Below, in pieces: positions 35,840 through 43,640 of a stretch of DNA of 64,000 nt; position 1 is the stretch's first letter, and every line of letters starts with the position of its first letter. The DNA lies in contig OX419756.1 of assembly GCA_948567375.1 (NCBI GenBank), positions 49,454,552 to 49,518,551 of the forward strand, in the 5' to 3' direction. The stretch comes from Lunularia cruciata (taxonomy: Eukaryota; Streptophyta; Marchantiopsida; Lunulariales; Lunulariaceae). The translations under genes and the position numbers were made by a program. A model generated the notes under the pieces. It was given only the letters and a program-made list of their open reading frames with translations. It was not told the origin of the DNA and searched no databases.

Positions 35840-36230
35840 AATGTGCAAAGATCCCAAAAGGCAACCTCACAGTTGATTGTCGTGAATGGAATCTTAGAAG
35901 TAAGGGAAACTCCAAATGCCTCGCTTGAGATTGGCTATGGTATTTATAGGCAACCTGGGTACAAGAATCCCAAGAAGCTACCAAGGAAGGTTCCTTCTAG
36001 AAGCCACCATACTTGGAGCACAAGCTAAGCTGGCTATCAACTTGGCATACAAGTTATTCTAGCCTTGGAAAGTTCCTAGAAGCTTTTCACCAAGAAGCTT
36101 CTTGGGTGTTTGTAGAATATTCTACCCACAAGTTTCCTAAATGCTTTTAGAACATTCTTTTGCTACTTCTACCTCCTTTTTGCTATATTTAGCTCAGGCT
36201 ATCAATTGTAATACCATTAACTATACATAT
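35840..36230 (-). repeat. Family D LTR-like fragment
   Basis: It is related to the reverse-oriented family D LTR at 54355-54824. Shared are GAAACTCCAAATGCCT, GGTATTTATAG, CTTCTAGAAGCCA and the AGAATATTCT motif. It sits between the gag remnant and the 3' LTR of family C. Confidence 0.65.
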
Positions 36231-36239
36231 TATCTAGAG

Positions 36240-36800
36240 GTGGAAATTGGCTTGGTAATATTTGGAAGGATATTAAATGTGATGGTCTAAGTAGATTAAT
36301 AGAGGCACACCAGAAGAGTATCTTTACTACCCAAGGCATAGCCAAAAGAAGAAGAAAAAATAAAAAACTATTTATCTATATTCATCCTCATCTTTTGGGT
36401 CTTCTTGCCCCAAATGAATAGGGTAGAGGTCAAAAACACCCAAAAAAATTTAGAGCCAATTTTGAAGGCCTAAATGGAAGAATTAGGCCTTGAAAAATGG
36501 ATGAAATAGGCCATAGTTTTGCCTTCTCCACCCTTATTGTCTCATCAAGAGCTTTGCAATGGTACCTCACCCATGGTATTGTGAGCTTCCTACAAGAAGA
36601 TTTCTGAAAGATTCTCTCTGGTCAAACTTGTTTGACCAACCAAATTTGACAAGGATAGGTATGTCACCAGTCTATGTAACTAATCTAAGAGTGGAGCTCA
36701 AAGATATGTCACAATCCATGTATTTGATCCAAGTGTGGAGCTCCCTTTGAATGGATCCTCTTTGCTATATAATAAAGATAAGGTGCTCCTTTGGGGCATT
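36240..36800 (+). repeat. Family C 3' LTR, left part (interrupted by family M insertion)
   Basis: It matches the family C 5' LTR up to CTTTGGGGCATT, where family M begins. The rest of the LTR continues at 54191-54281 beyond the insertion. Relative to the 5' LTR it has an extra A-rich stretch near 36350-36460. Confidence 0.75.
36797..36800 (+). repeat. Target site duplication CATT (left) of family M
   Basis: CATT here and at 54191-54194 flank the element. The family C LTR sequence is continuous across them. Confidence 0.75.
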
Positions 36801-36890
36801 TGTCGTGCGTATATACATCGTTGTCAACATCATACACTATAAAAGCACAATTCACACATAAGTCATACATAGACTCTAAAGTGCCACAAT
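36801..36890 (-). repeat. 90-bp terminal repeat R1' at the 3' end of family M
   Basis: It runs from TGTCGTGCG to GTGCCACAAT on the + strand and is a direct copy, with a 17-bp gap, of 37341-37449 on the other side of the 3' LTR core. It forms the physical end of the inserted element. It is absent at the corresponding end of both 5' LTRs seen in the window. Confidence 0.8.
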
Positions 36891-37338
36891 AATCAGATTG
36901 CTTAACATTCTCCACTCAACTCAACTCAGATCAGTACTTGATCTGTCACTCTATAAACTGCCAACAACTGGGCACTGATTATAGTCAAGCTACACCCACT
37001 CAAGCATAGAGAATCCAGGTGATGCTCGTCGGCCTCTGTCCACCAAAGCCAGGAACTCAAAGGCTCAACATCAGAGAAGTGAGCTCTCTAGAGCTCACTT
37101 CAAAACTATACCCCTTGGACTCGAGCTAGCCCTGAAACCCTAACGGTCCCGCTGATGGCACACTCGACGGTGAAAACGGTGCAAAGTGACGGTGGGCCCC
37201 ACCGTGAAGTCAGTACCCCAAACACAAAATCTAACCATCGGAAAGTAGTCCCTGAGAAACTGCTAGAATAACTCTAACTACCATCACTGGAACTCCAGTG
37301 TCCGAGCATCTAGATGCGGAACTACAAATGGCGTGACA
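36891..37338 (-). repeat. Family M 3' LTR core
   Basis: This 448-bp stretch matches 53740-54190 (5' LTR) and 63090-63543 (+ copy). On the minus strand it begins TGTCACGCC. Shared landmarks are CCGTTAGGGTTTCA and GGTGGGCCCCACCGT on the appropriate strand. Roughly two dozen substitutions and small differences separate it from the 5' LTR, indicating an older insertion than the nested family A element. Confidence 0.85.
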
Positions 37339-37340
37339 GC

Positions 37341-37449
37341 TGTCGTGCATATATACATCGCTACACAACATACATCGCTGTCAACATCATACACTATAAA
37401 AGCACAATTCACACATAAGTCATACATAGACTCTAAAGTGCCACAATCA
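37341..37449 (-). repeat. 109-bp repeat R1 between polypurine tract and 3' LTR of family M
   Basis: A direct repeat of 36801-36890. On the minus strand it starts TGATTGTGGC immediately after the G-run and ends GCACGACA. It is separated from the LTR core by two bases (GC), creating the palindrome GACAGCTGTC at the junction. Confidence 0.85.
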
Positions 37450-37457
37450 CCCCCCTA
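37450..37457 (-). other. Polypurine tract of family M
   Basis: TAGGGGGG on the minus strand lies after the end of the PHD-coding frame and directly before TGATTGTGG. The decayed + copy has a G-run at the matching place (10983-10992). Confidence 0.7.
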
Positions 37458-37614
37458 GCTGGCGGTTAGGTCCCTCTAACTCCAGATAGCCATCTACTCT
37501 AAGTATATGGTATACCCTCTAATGGGCAAAGATCAGGAGGCCGGGTGCTATGGAGCCCCATCGTTAGTCGCCTGTCTGCAATCTATACCATATAAAGAAT
37601 GAACTAGCTATAGG

Positions 37615-37914
37615 TCAAGTACATCTAGGACATAACCACTGTCCTTGAGGAACCACCATGAGGGGAGGAGTCATACATGCCATATGCCATCCTCTCCAAC
37701 AGCTATCACACACTAACATAGTAGCAGCTCCACCAGAAGAGCCACATAACATACACCTCAAGTCTGCACGTACAAGTGCCAAGCTTGGGTCCATAGTACC
37801 ATCAATGTTTGGGAGATGGCATGGCGCACAATTGTGCACATGATCCTTCCAAACAACACCATCACGTCCTTCTAACACAAGGACTCCAGATGGCAAAACC
37901 TCGCACACTCTCAA
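37615..37914 (-). pseudogene. PHD finger at the integrase C-terminus, family M
   Basis: This 99-residue frame continues the integrase frame (38436 is in phase) after two in-frame stops. Residues 54-98 form a canonical C4HC3 PHD finger: C54, C57, C69, C72, H77, C80, C95 and C98, with the conserved Trp two residues before the last pair (QWLCPRC). PHD fingers of this kind typically read histone H3 tails. The position is where chromoviruses carry a chromodomain, so a role in steering integration or chromatin association is inferred. The same finger occurs in the separate copy at 10.6-10.8 kb. Confidence 0.88.
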
Positions 37915-37989
37915 GATAGTGCAGCCTGTAGAAACATCAAGTGTCGTCGGTGCTGTCTGCTATAGATATACATAGTCGCTTGGATGAAA

Positions 37990-38946
37990 TCAACGGATCA
38001 AGGGTCTATAACCTCCTCCTCGAATGGTAGCATAGCGTAAAGTATCTCTATGCTGAGCAATCACCAAGTTCTCAAAGGCCATCGGCATCCCTCTCCAAAA
38101 GATCTTTGCCCGCTGAGAACATGCGCTCATCCATACATTGGGGTCATCCAAGTCCAAAACTACAGTAGCATCTCGACGAATGGCTGCAGGTAAATCTGGA
38201 TCTTGTCCATAGAGTAGAAAGTATGGAAAGAAGGATGCTAAGGAGGCTTGCCGGCTGAACCGATAGCCCATGGCCAACCAAGGTAATTGGAGATCCCAAT
38301 CTCCCAAGTGGCCTCTTTGCAAACCATACTTTCTCAATCCTCTCTTCACTGTCTGAACCACTCTCTCTGCTAAGCCATCTGCCTCAAGGTGATCTCGGGA
38401 TGTAGTACAATGATCAATCAAAGCCTTGTCACACAAAACCTAAAACTCCCCCAAGAACTCTGTACCCTGATTAGTCAAAACCTCAGCTGGTGCACCAAAA
38501 TGACTAAGAACTCGATCCAGGAACGAGTAAGCTGTCCCTTCACTAGACTTGTCTGGAAGTGCCACCAACTCAATCCACTTGGAGAAGTGCTCCACCATCA
38601 CCAAAACATACCGATGATGTCTCACAGTCAGCGGTAAAGGTCTGGCGAAGTCCAAACTCCAACGGTAACCCAATCCCATGATAGGTAATGGGTGTAACTG
38701 TGGCGTAGGAGCATTGAATGATGCTCTAACTCGGTCACAAACCACACGTCTGGCAACAAATTGCTGTACCTCGGTCTGCATACCGCGCCACCAATAATGA
38801 CTCTGGAGTAAGCTATACATACGCTTTACTCCAAAATGTCCTAGCTCCTCATGAGCATGACGGACCAACTGTGGTCTCTGTGATGGAAGTGGTACTACTC
38901 GCACTCTACCATCCTCCCATACACGCAAAAGGTGTCTACCCTCCAA
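37990..38946 (-). pseudogene. Integrase, family M (catalytically altered)
   Basis: The zinc-binding part shows HEELGHFG and SHYWWRGM, but the CxxC pair reads RRVVC, so its first cysteine is lost. The core shows WSLDFARP (first Asp), VLTNQGTEF where family members have Asp-Gln-Gly (Asp to Asn at codon 38470-38472), and GLAERVVQTVKRGLRKYG (Glu). The C-terminal part carries PYFLLYGQDPDLP. A stop at about 38440 and others further on divide the frame, which otherwise continues in phase into the PHD finger. It would join viral DNA to the genome in an active element; this copy should not. Confidence 0.88.
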
Positions 38947-38955
38947 TCTGAACCG

Positions 38956-39261
38956 TCAGGCTCGCTGAAGAACACGGTCTCTCTCCGTGGCTCCAACTGT
39001 GCCACCCACAACACCAATGCAAAGATAGTCCATCACTAAGACATCATCATGAATGTCTCGCTGAACTGTACCAATATCTTCACTCTCCGGATCTGTGACC
39101 TCAATAACTCCTCCTGTATGCGCTGAGAGAGATACCACCAAAGCCTCTACAAATATACATAGAAAGGCCGATGCATGCCAACTTGGCACCATCTCCTCAT
39201 CTGTCTCACCATGCCAATGTGCTTCGGTCTGATCCTGCTGGTTGGGACCCATCTGCATCAC
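38956..39261 (-). pseudogene. Linker between RNase H and integrase, family M
   Basis: This frame is in phase with the integrase and lies just downstream of RNase H, containing acidic stretches (EVTDPESEDIGTVQRD). No domain is recognised. A frame change separates it from the RNase H frame, which ends at 39206. Confidence 0.6.
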
Positions 39262-40603
39262 GGTTCACCACTCCAGGTCTGTGAACAACCGTGAAATCAT
39301 ACTCCTGTAAAATCAGAGCCCATCGTGCAAGCTTCCCTGAAAGCTTGTCGGACTCCATCAACCACTTCAGCGGCTGATGATCAGTGATGAGAGTGAAGGG
39401 GTTACCAAACAGGTAACATCGGAAATGTGCTACTGCCCAAACTGCTGCCAAGCACTCTCCCTCATATGAACTATACTTTGCCTCCGCTGAATTGTTGGAG
39501 CAACTAGCATAGGCCACCACAAACTCCTTCTCCTCATCATCATGCTGGGTGAGCACCGCTCCAAGCTCCAACATACTCCAATCAGTGTGAACCTGAAATG
39601 GTCGTCCCCTGATCGGTCTCCTCAAAATAGGAGCAGATGTCAACCTCTCCTTGAGCTCTACAAAAGCTCTCTCCTGCTCATCTCCCCAACACCACTCCTT
39701 TGTAAGCTTGGTCAGCTTCGTCAAGGCCTTGGCAATGGCACTAAATCCTCTAACATAGCCGCAATAGAAGTTCACCAACCCAAGGAATGCTCGCACTCTG
39801 CTCACATCCATAGGCCGAGGAATACGTGCAATAGCCTCCACCTTGGTCTGCTGAACACCAAGTCCTCCGGGGTAGATAGTGTGACCCAAATACTCAACCT
39901 ACTCGTGGAAGAACCTACACTTCCCAGGATGTAGTTTGAGTCCATGAGATCTCAACCTCTCAAACACCTCCAACAACTGTTGCTCATGCTCCTCTATAGT
40001 AGTGCTATACACCAAAATGTCATCAATATAGCACCGAGCAAAATCCAGTCCAGCTAGGATCCTATCCATGACCCTCTGGAACTTAGCAGGAGCGTTCTTT
40101 AACCCAAATGGTAAGAACCTCCACTGATATAACACATCCTTGCCGTGAGGATCAATAGCCCAAAATGTTGTCTTGGACTTATCCTCCTCCTTGATTGGCA
40201 ACTGATGATATCTCGCTCGAAGATCCAAAGTACTGAAGACCTTTGCATGCCCAATCGCATCAAAAATCTCCTCTGGTGTAGGCATGGCATACCGATCAGC
40301 CCTGGTCTGTCGGTTGATAGGACGGTAATCTCCACACATCCGCCTATCTGTATAGTTGCCATGCACATCCTTCTTGGCTGGCATCACTGTCGCTGATGCA
40401 TACTCTCCATGTGAAATCTCCACCAAACCAGCCTCAAAAAGGTCACTACTCCGGCTCTGAATCAATGTCCTCTCCATATCACTATATTGATAAGGACGTC
40501 GGAAAACTGGTGTATCGCTAGTTAGCTCAATCCATATACCAGGTCCCTTCAGAGCACCCAAATCCTTCATACTGAAGGCAAAACAACTTGTGTGACTCCT
40601 CAA
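39206..40603 (-). pseudogene. Reverse transcriptase and RNase H, family M
   Basis: One reading frame with a single internal stop near 39900. RT shows RRMCGDYRPINRQT, STLDLRARYHQL, FLPFGLKNAPAKFQRVM and the catalytic CYIDDILVYS (YxDD intact, near 40005-40036). After the stop come FLGLVNFYCGYVRGFS and RNase H: VHTDWSMLELGAVLTQHD, YSSYEGECLAAVWAV, LITDHQPLKWLM. The Asp-Glu-Asp RNase H residues appear present. This is standard Ty3/gypsy pol, preceded by a ~110-residue linker that separates it from the methyltransferase motifs. Confidence 0.92.
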
Positions 40604-41392
40604 GAACCTCCAAACCCTCTGTCTTTCCTCTCTAGTAAGCTTGGGTCCAAGATTTGGCTCCCAAGTATCCTCGGTAACTGTAGTAGGAGTGGAAGACGTA
40701 TTGACTGGCTGCTACACTGGGCCCTTGGGAGCAATAGTGTCATGCTCCCGACCACTAGAGGTCCCAACCTCTGTGCAAAAACTCCCTCCACTCTGGTTGC
40801 AAGCTCCACACGTCCTCTGGCTGCATCCCATGTGGACCAAGGGTGTAATCCAAGTAGCCCACGCTCACCTAGATGGACTCCAAGTAGACCACTCTCCCTA
40901 GTAGCTACTAGATGTGTCCCAAGAGTACCATGTCCACTCGGTCCATTGCCCCCAGCATGTGCCTGAATCGTCTTGATAGGCACAGGGCTCACAAGTGTCC
41001 AAGCGGTGATGCCTATCAAGCACATCCTACGCTGCTCTGCCAAGCCAAGGCTCACAATCCAGGTCAAACAGTTCAGGTTCATAGCCTGATCTAACACTTG
41101 ACGCCTGGATGCCTCTGACACTATTGGAACAGCGGTAATACCGGTGCGAAAACCCATTGCCCGCTCTCTCTCATCAGCATTGGGCTCCACCAACTGTTGT
41201 AACTGTGAGTCCCTAACAAGTCGAGGTCCTCCGTCTCAAAAAGCATGAGAGCCTGGGAAACTCATGAGTGTAGGAAATGCAGCTCTAGGCTGTCCAACTA
41301 GGTTCACCACTGCCATAGGTGACCTATCAGCCACTACCATTGTCTGAGACTGATGCCCAACATCCAATATATCATCAACAAGAATGTGGTCC
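40600..41392 (-). pseudogene. Methyltransferase C-terminal part (motifs IX-X) and linker to RT, family M
   Basis: On the far side of the nested family A insertion the minus frame reads a target-recognition-like stretch (LMSFPGSHAF, then an in-frame stop at 41236-41238, then GPRLV). It continues with NADERERAMGF and SRRQVLDQAMNLNCLTWIV, which fit C5-methyltransferase motifs IX and X of the Dnmt3 type. The length removed by the insertion plus one duplication (7806 bp) is a multiple of three, so the frame agrees with the N-terminal part at 49195-49929. Beyond about 41040 the frame is a Gly/Leu-rich linker of no recognised domain, then shifts before RT. Confidence 0.75.
41389..41392 (+). repeat. 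Target site duplication GTCC (left) of nested family A element
   Basis: GTCC at 41389-41392 is repeated at 49195-49198. Family M methyltransferase sequence lies on both sides. Confidence 0.85.
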
Positions 41393-42071
41393 TGTAACAC
41401 CCATTTGTGCATGTGTGTGGTATTGTGATATTTAGCTTGGTATTACAAGTACTTAAGAGATATTATTTATATAGAGATAAAGGATGGTTCTATATTAGTC
41501 ATGGTTAGCTAAAGTTAGTCATAGCTAAGATAGATGGGACCTTACTTTAGAGGAAGTAGGAAAGATGAGCACCACTATTTTGGATTTTAGTGTGTTGACT
41601 TGGTATTATTCCTAGGTGTTTGGCTTTGGGGAAAGAGTTGAGAACTCTTGGGCCCGCAAGCCTTTTTGTTTTGGATTCTTCTTTAGTCCAAGGATAGCCC
41701 ATGTGAAGGAATCCTTGCTTTAGTGGTTGGGTCAAGATAAGAGGAATATGCCCATGTGAATGGATATTCCTTTCTACTTTTTGACTTTACTTGACTTTTA
41801 GTCTAGTAACTTGAGTTACTACGGTAATTAGTAACTTTGGTACGTAACTATTTCACAAGTATATAAACAAGGAGTGAGGAGGTACTCATCATCCTTTCAT
41901 TTGCAACTATCTCTCTCTCATTGAGTTCTCTAGTGAGCAATGTCTTGAGTCTTGGAGTGTTAGCCTTGGAGGAGTATGATGGAGTTGGGGTTCCTTGCCT
42001 TCTTAGTCCATGGTGCGCTACCATAATAGCCATCAGAGGTTCATCCTGAGTGAGAGACAGGCCGGCTCACA
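41393..42071 (+). repeat. Family A 5' LTR
   Basis: Starts TGTAACACCC, ends GGCTCACA, 679 bp. It differs from the 3' LTR only at 41823 (G here, A at 48946, in a CpG). Short minus-strand frames within it recur in every LTR copy and are not genes. Confidence 0.98.
41860..41867 (+). promoter_or_regulatory. TATA box in family A 5' LTR
   Basis: TATATAAA lies within the LTR and would start transcription at about 41890. The same motif is in the 3' LTR at 48983-48990. Confidence 0.7.
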
Positions 42072-42075
42072 TTTT

Positions 42076-42093
42076 TGGTTCCGTTGCCGGGAC
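42076..42093 (+). other. Primer binding site (tRNA-Asp type, imperfect), family A
   Basis: TGGTTCCGTTGCCGGGAC lies 4 bases after the LTR. It matches the plant Asp-tRNA primer site (which has CG at positions 4-5 and GA at the end) except for those four bases. Confidence 0.65.
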
Positions 42094-42112
42094 CTCTCTA
42101 GAAGGCAAGATA

Positions 42113-42283
42113 ATGTTCCGCGTCCAATTCTACATTAGGCAGAAGGAGGCTATGAGAGCTCACTTGGAGAGAACATTAGGAGAGGAGAGGGCTGAACTTA
42201 TGTTAGAGAACCAAGATCCATTTGTATACCCTGTAGTTCATTATGATGTCTTTGAGGTGATTTTGTACATCTTGTACACATGA
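42113..42283 (+). CDS. Leader small ORF A1 (56 residues), family A
   Basis: The first ORF after the primer site. It shows RQKEAMRAHLERTLGEERAE, then DPFVYPVVHYD and a terminal ILYILYT. It belongs to the same small-ORF family as 43408-43572 here and 34227-34448 and 34453-34656 in family C. Conserved points are the MR pair, L/F-G, the P-x-V proline-valine motif, Y-D and the YILY end. No known domain. Being closest to the cap, it would be translated or act as an upstream ORF. Confidence 0.6.
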   Translation: MFRVQFYIRQKEAMRAHLERTLGEERAELMLENQDPFVYPVVHYDVFEVILYILYT

Positions 42284-42931
42284 GAGGAATTGGAGAGATT
42301 GTGTGAGGTGGATTGCAGATTTTGGGGATTAAGGTGATTTTGGGCAAAATCTCAAGTTTGAGATCTGGACTTGAGATTTCTACACATGATAGCTTGGGTT
42401 ATCTTCCAGTTAGCACACTTGAAATTATTGAGAGAGCTTCTATGCGCACTGGGCTAGAATTTTTGAAAGTTGATAGGGTAAAGTGCTCCCGCAACTGCAT
42501 GCTCTCTGGAAAATTGTACAGAGTCTGCCATTTCTTCAATTTTTAGTGAATTGTCTTGAAAATTTCCAAGAAAATTCAGTGCATTGTATCCTACCTGATG
42601 CCACAAAAATTAGAGAGAGATCATTTTTGCGCAGTGCGTTATGAGTTTTTGAAGTGAGGGGGGTGGTTTTCAGACCAAAACTGAAATATGGGTGCTGAAT
42701 AGAAAGGTGTCTAGGCCAAATGGCTCGATGAAAAGATCTAAAATTTTGCAGGGAGGGACGCCCTAGAGTTGTGATCAAGTGTGGAAAATTTCAGAGGACT
42801 GTGACATATTCGTTGGGAGATTTGAGTGACATTGTGAGGAAGGGTCAATTCTGCAGAGTGGAGATCTCATGCATGAGAAGTTTGAGATCAACAAAAAGCA
42901 TGTTTGAGTGTTTAGATTCATCTTTGGGAAC
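42284..42931 (+). other. Family A leader region between small ORFs
   Basis: Frames are broken here (for example 42313-42546 and 42771-42959). An in-frame stop at 42905-42907 separates a short stretch (MHEKFEINKKHV) from the zinc-knuckle ORF, so that ORF may once have been longer. Nothing else is recognised. Confidence 0.5.
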
Positions 42932-43405
42932 ATGGAAGGTCATCAAGAGTGGAAATTGAGATTATGCAAGGTTCCCAAAGGGTTTGAGGTGATTGTAGGG
43001 GTGGATTTGAGGAAAAGAGAGTTTACAATAGAATTTGAAGAGAGTGTTGAGAGGATCCAAAAACCTACACCACTTGGAGGAAAGAGTGAGTCTAAGTGCT
43101 TTCTATGTGGAGAGAAGGGACATAAGGCAAGTTCATGTCCATTAACCTTTGAGAGCAAGAGATTGAGGGAAAGGAGAGGCTTACTTGACTTGGGTTTGCA
43201 TGTTGGACCTTCTTCACCAAGATTGGGAGGGAGAAGATCTAAGACCAAGGAGTTGTGTGAGGTTTGTGGAGTTGAAGGACTTCCAAAAGGACATGAGTGT
43301 AGTGGAGTAAAAGCACTTTTGGAAACTTTGGTGAAGGATCTTGGAGAGAGTCTTAGTACAGCTACAGAAATACTACCACCTTCATCAGCTAGTTCTCAAG
43401 ATTAG
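42932..43405 (+). CDS. Accessory zinc-knuckle ORF upstream of gag-pol, family A
   Basis: A ~158-residue frame from the ATG at 42932; the frame is open from just after the stop at 42905-42907. It contains a CCHC knuckle, CFLCGEKGHKASSCP (CX2CX4HX4C), then a basic stretch, then a second Cys/His cluster, CEVCGVEGLPKGHEC. The N-terminal part (KGFEVIVGVDLRKREFTIEF) could be a small RNA-binding fold. The product is separate from gag, which has its own knuckle. It ends 2 bases before the ATG of small ORF A2 and 235 bases before gag-pol. It may be a nucleic-acid-binding accessory protein. This compact multi-ORF leader is unusual. Confidence 0.6.
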   Translation: MEGHQEWKLRLCKVPKGFEVIVGVDLRKREFTIEFEESVERIQKPTPLGGKSESKCFLCGEKGHKASSCPLTFESKRLRERRGLLDLGLHVGPSSPRLGGRRSKTKELCEVCGVEGLPKGHECSGVKALLETLVKDLGESLSTATEILPPSSASSQD

Positions 43406-43407
43406 TG

Positions 43408-43572
43408 ATGGAGATAATCTTTCAACTTATGGATAAACTATCCATGAGAGTTAGATTAATATGCACTCTAGGATTTGATGTTGCTATAGAAATCTTGGAG
43501 CAACCTGAACCTTTTGTGTTCCCTAGAGTGGATTATTCTCAGATGGTGTTAGTCATGTATATACTCTATTAG
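43408..43572 (+). CDS. Leader small ORF A2 (54 residues), family A
   Basis: It starts two bases after the stop of the zinc-knuckle ORF. It shows DKLSMRVRLICTLGFD, then EPFVFPRVDY and ends VMYILY. It is clearly related to A1 and to the family C members in length and motif order. It ends 68 bases before the gag-pol ATG. Function unknown. Confidence 0.6.
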   Translation: MEIIFQLMDKLSMRVRLICTLGFDVAIEILEQPEPFVFPRVDYSQMVLVMYILY

Positions 43573-43640
43573 TAATAGAGTGAGAGAAAAGAAAAGAGAA
43601 AAAAAAAATTAAGAGAAAAGAAAGATAGTGAGGGGTTAAG

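Noticed and set aside
37150-37200. GC-rich inverted repeat GGTGGGCCCCACC in the family M LTR as a terminator
   Set aside because: It lies within all LTR copies and there is no evidence for a termination role; it may simply be LTR secondary structure.
41547-42033. Two minus-strand open frames of ~61-62 codons, repeated exactly at 48670-49156 and similar to frames in the 11.4-12.0 kb and 58.6-59.3 kb copies
   Set aside because: They lie inside the family A LTR and recur only because the LTR recurs; older copies break them and no domain or coding bias is seen.
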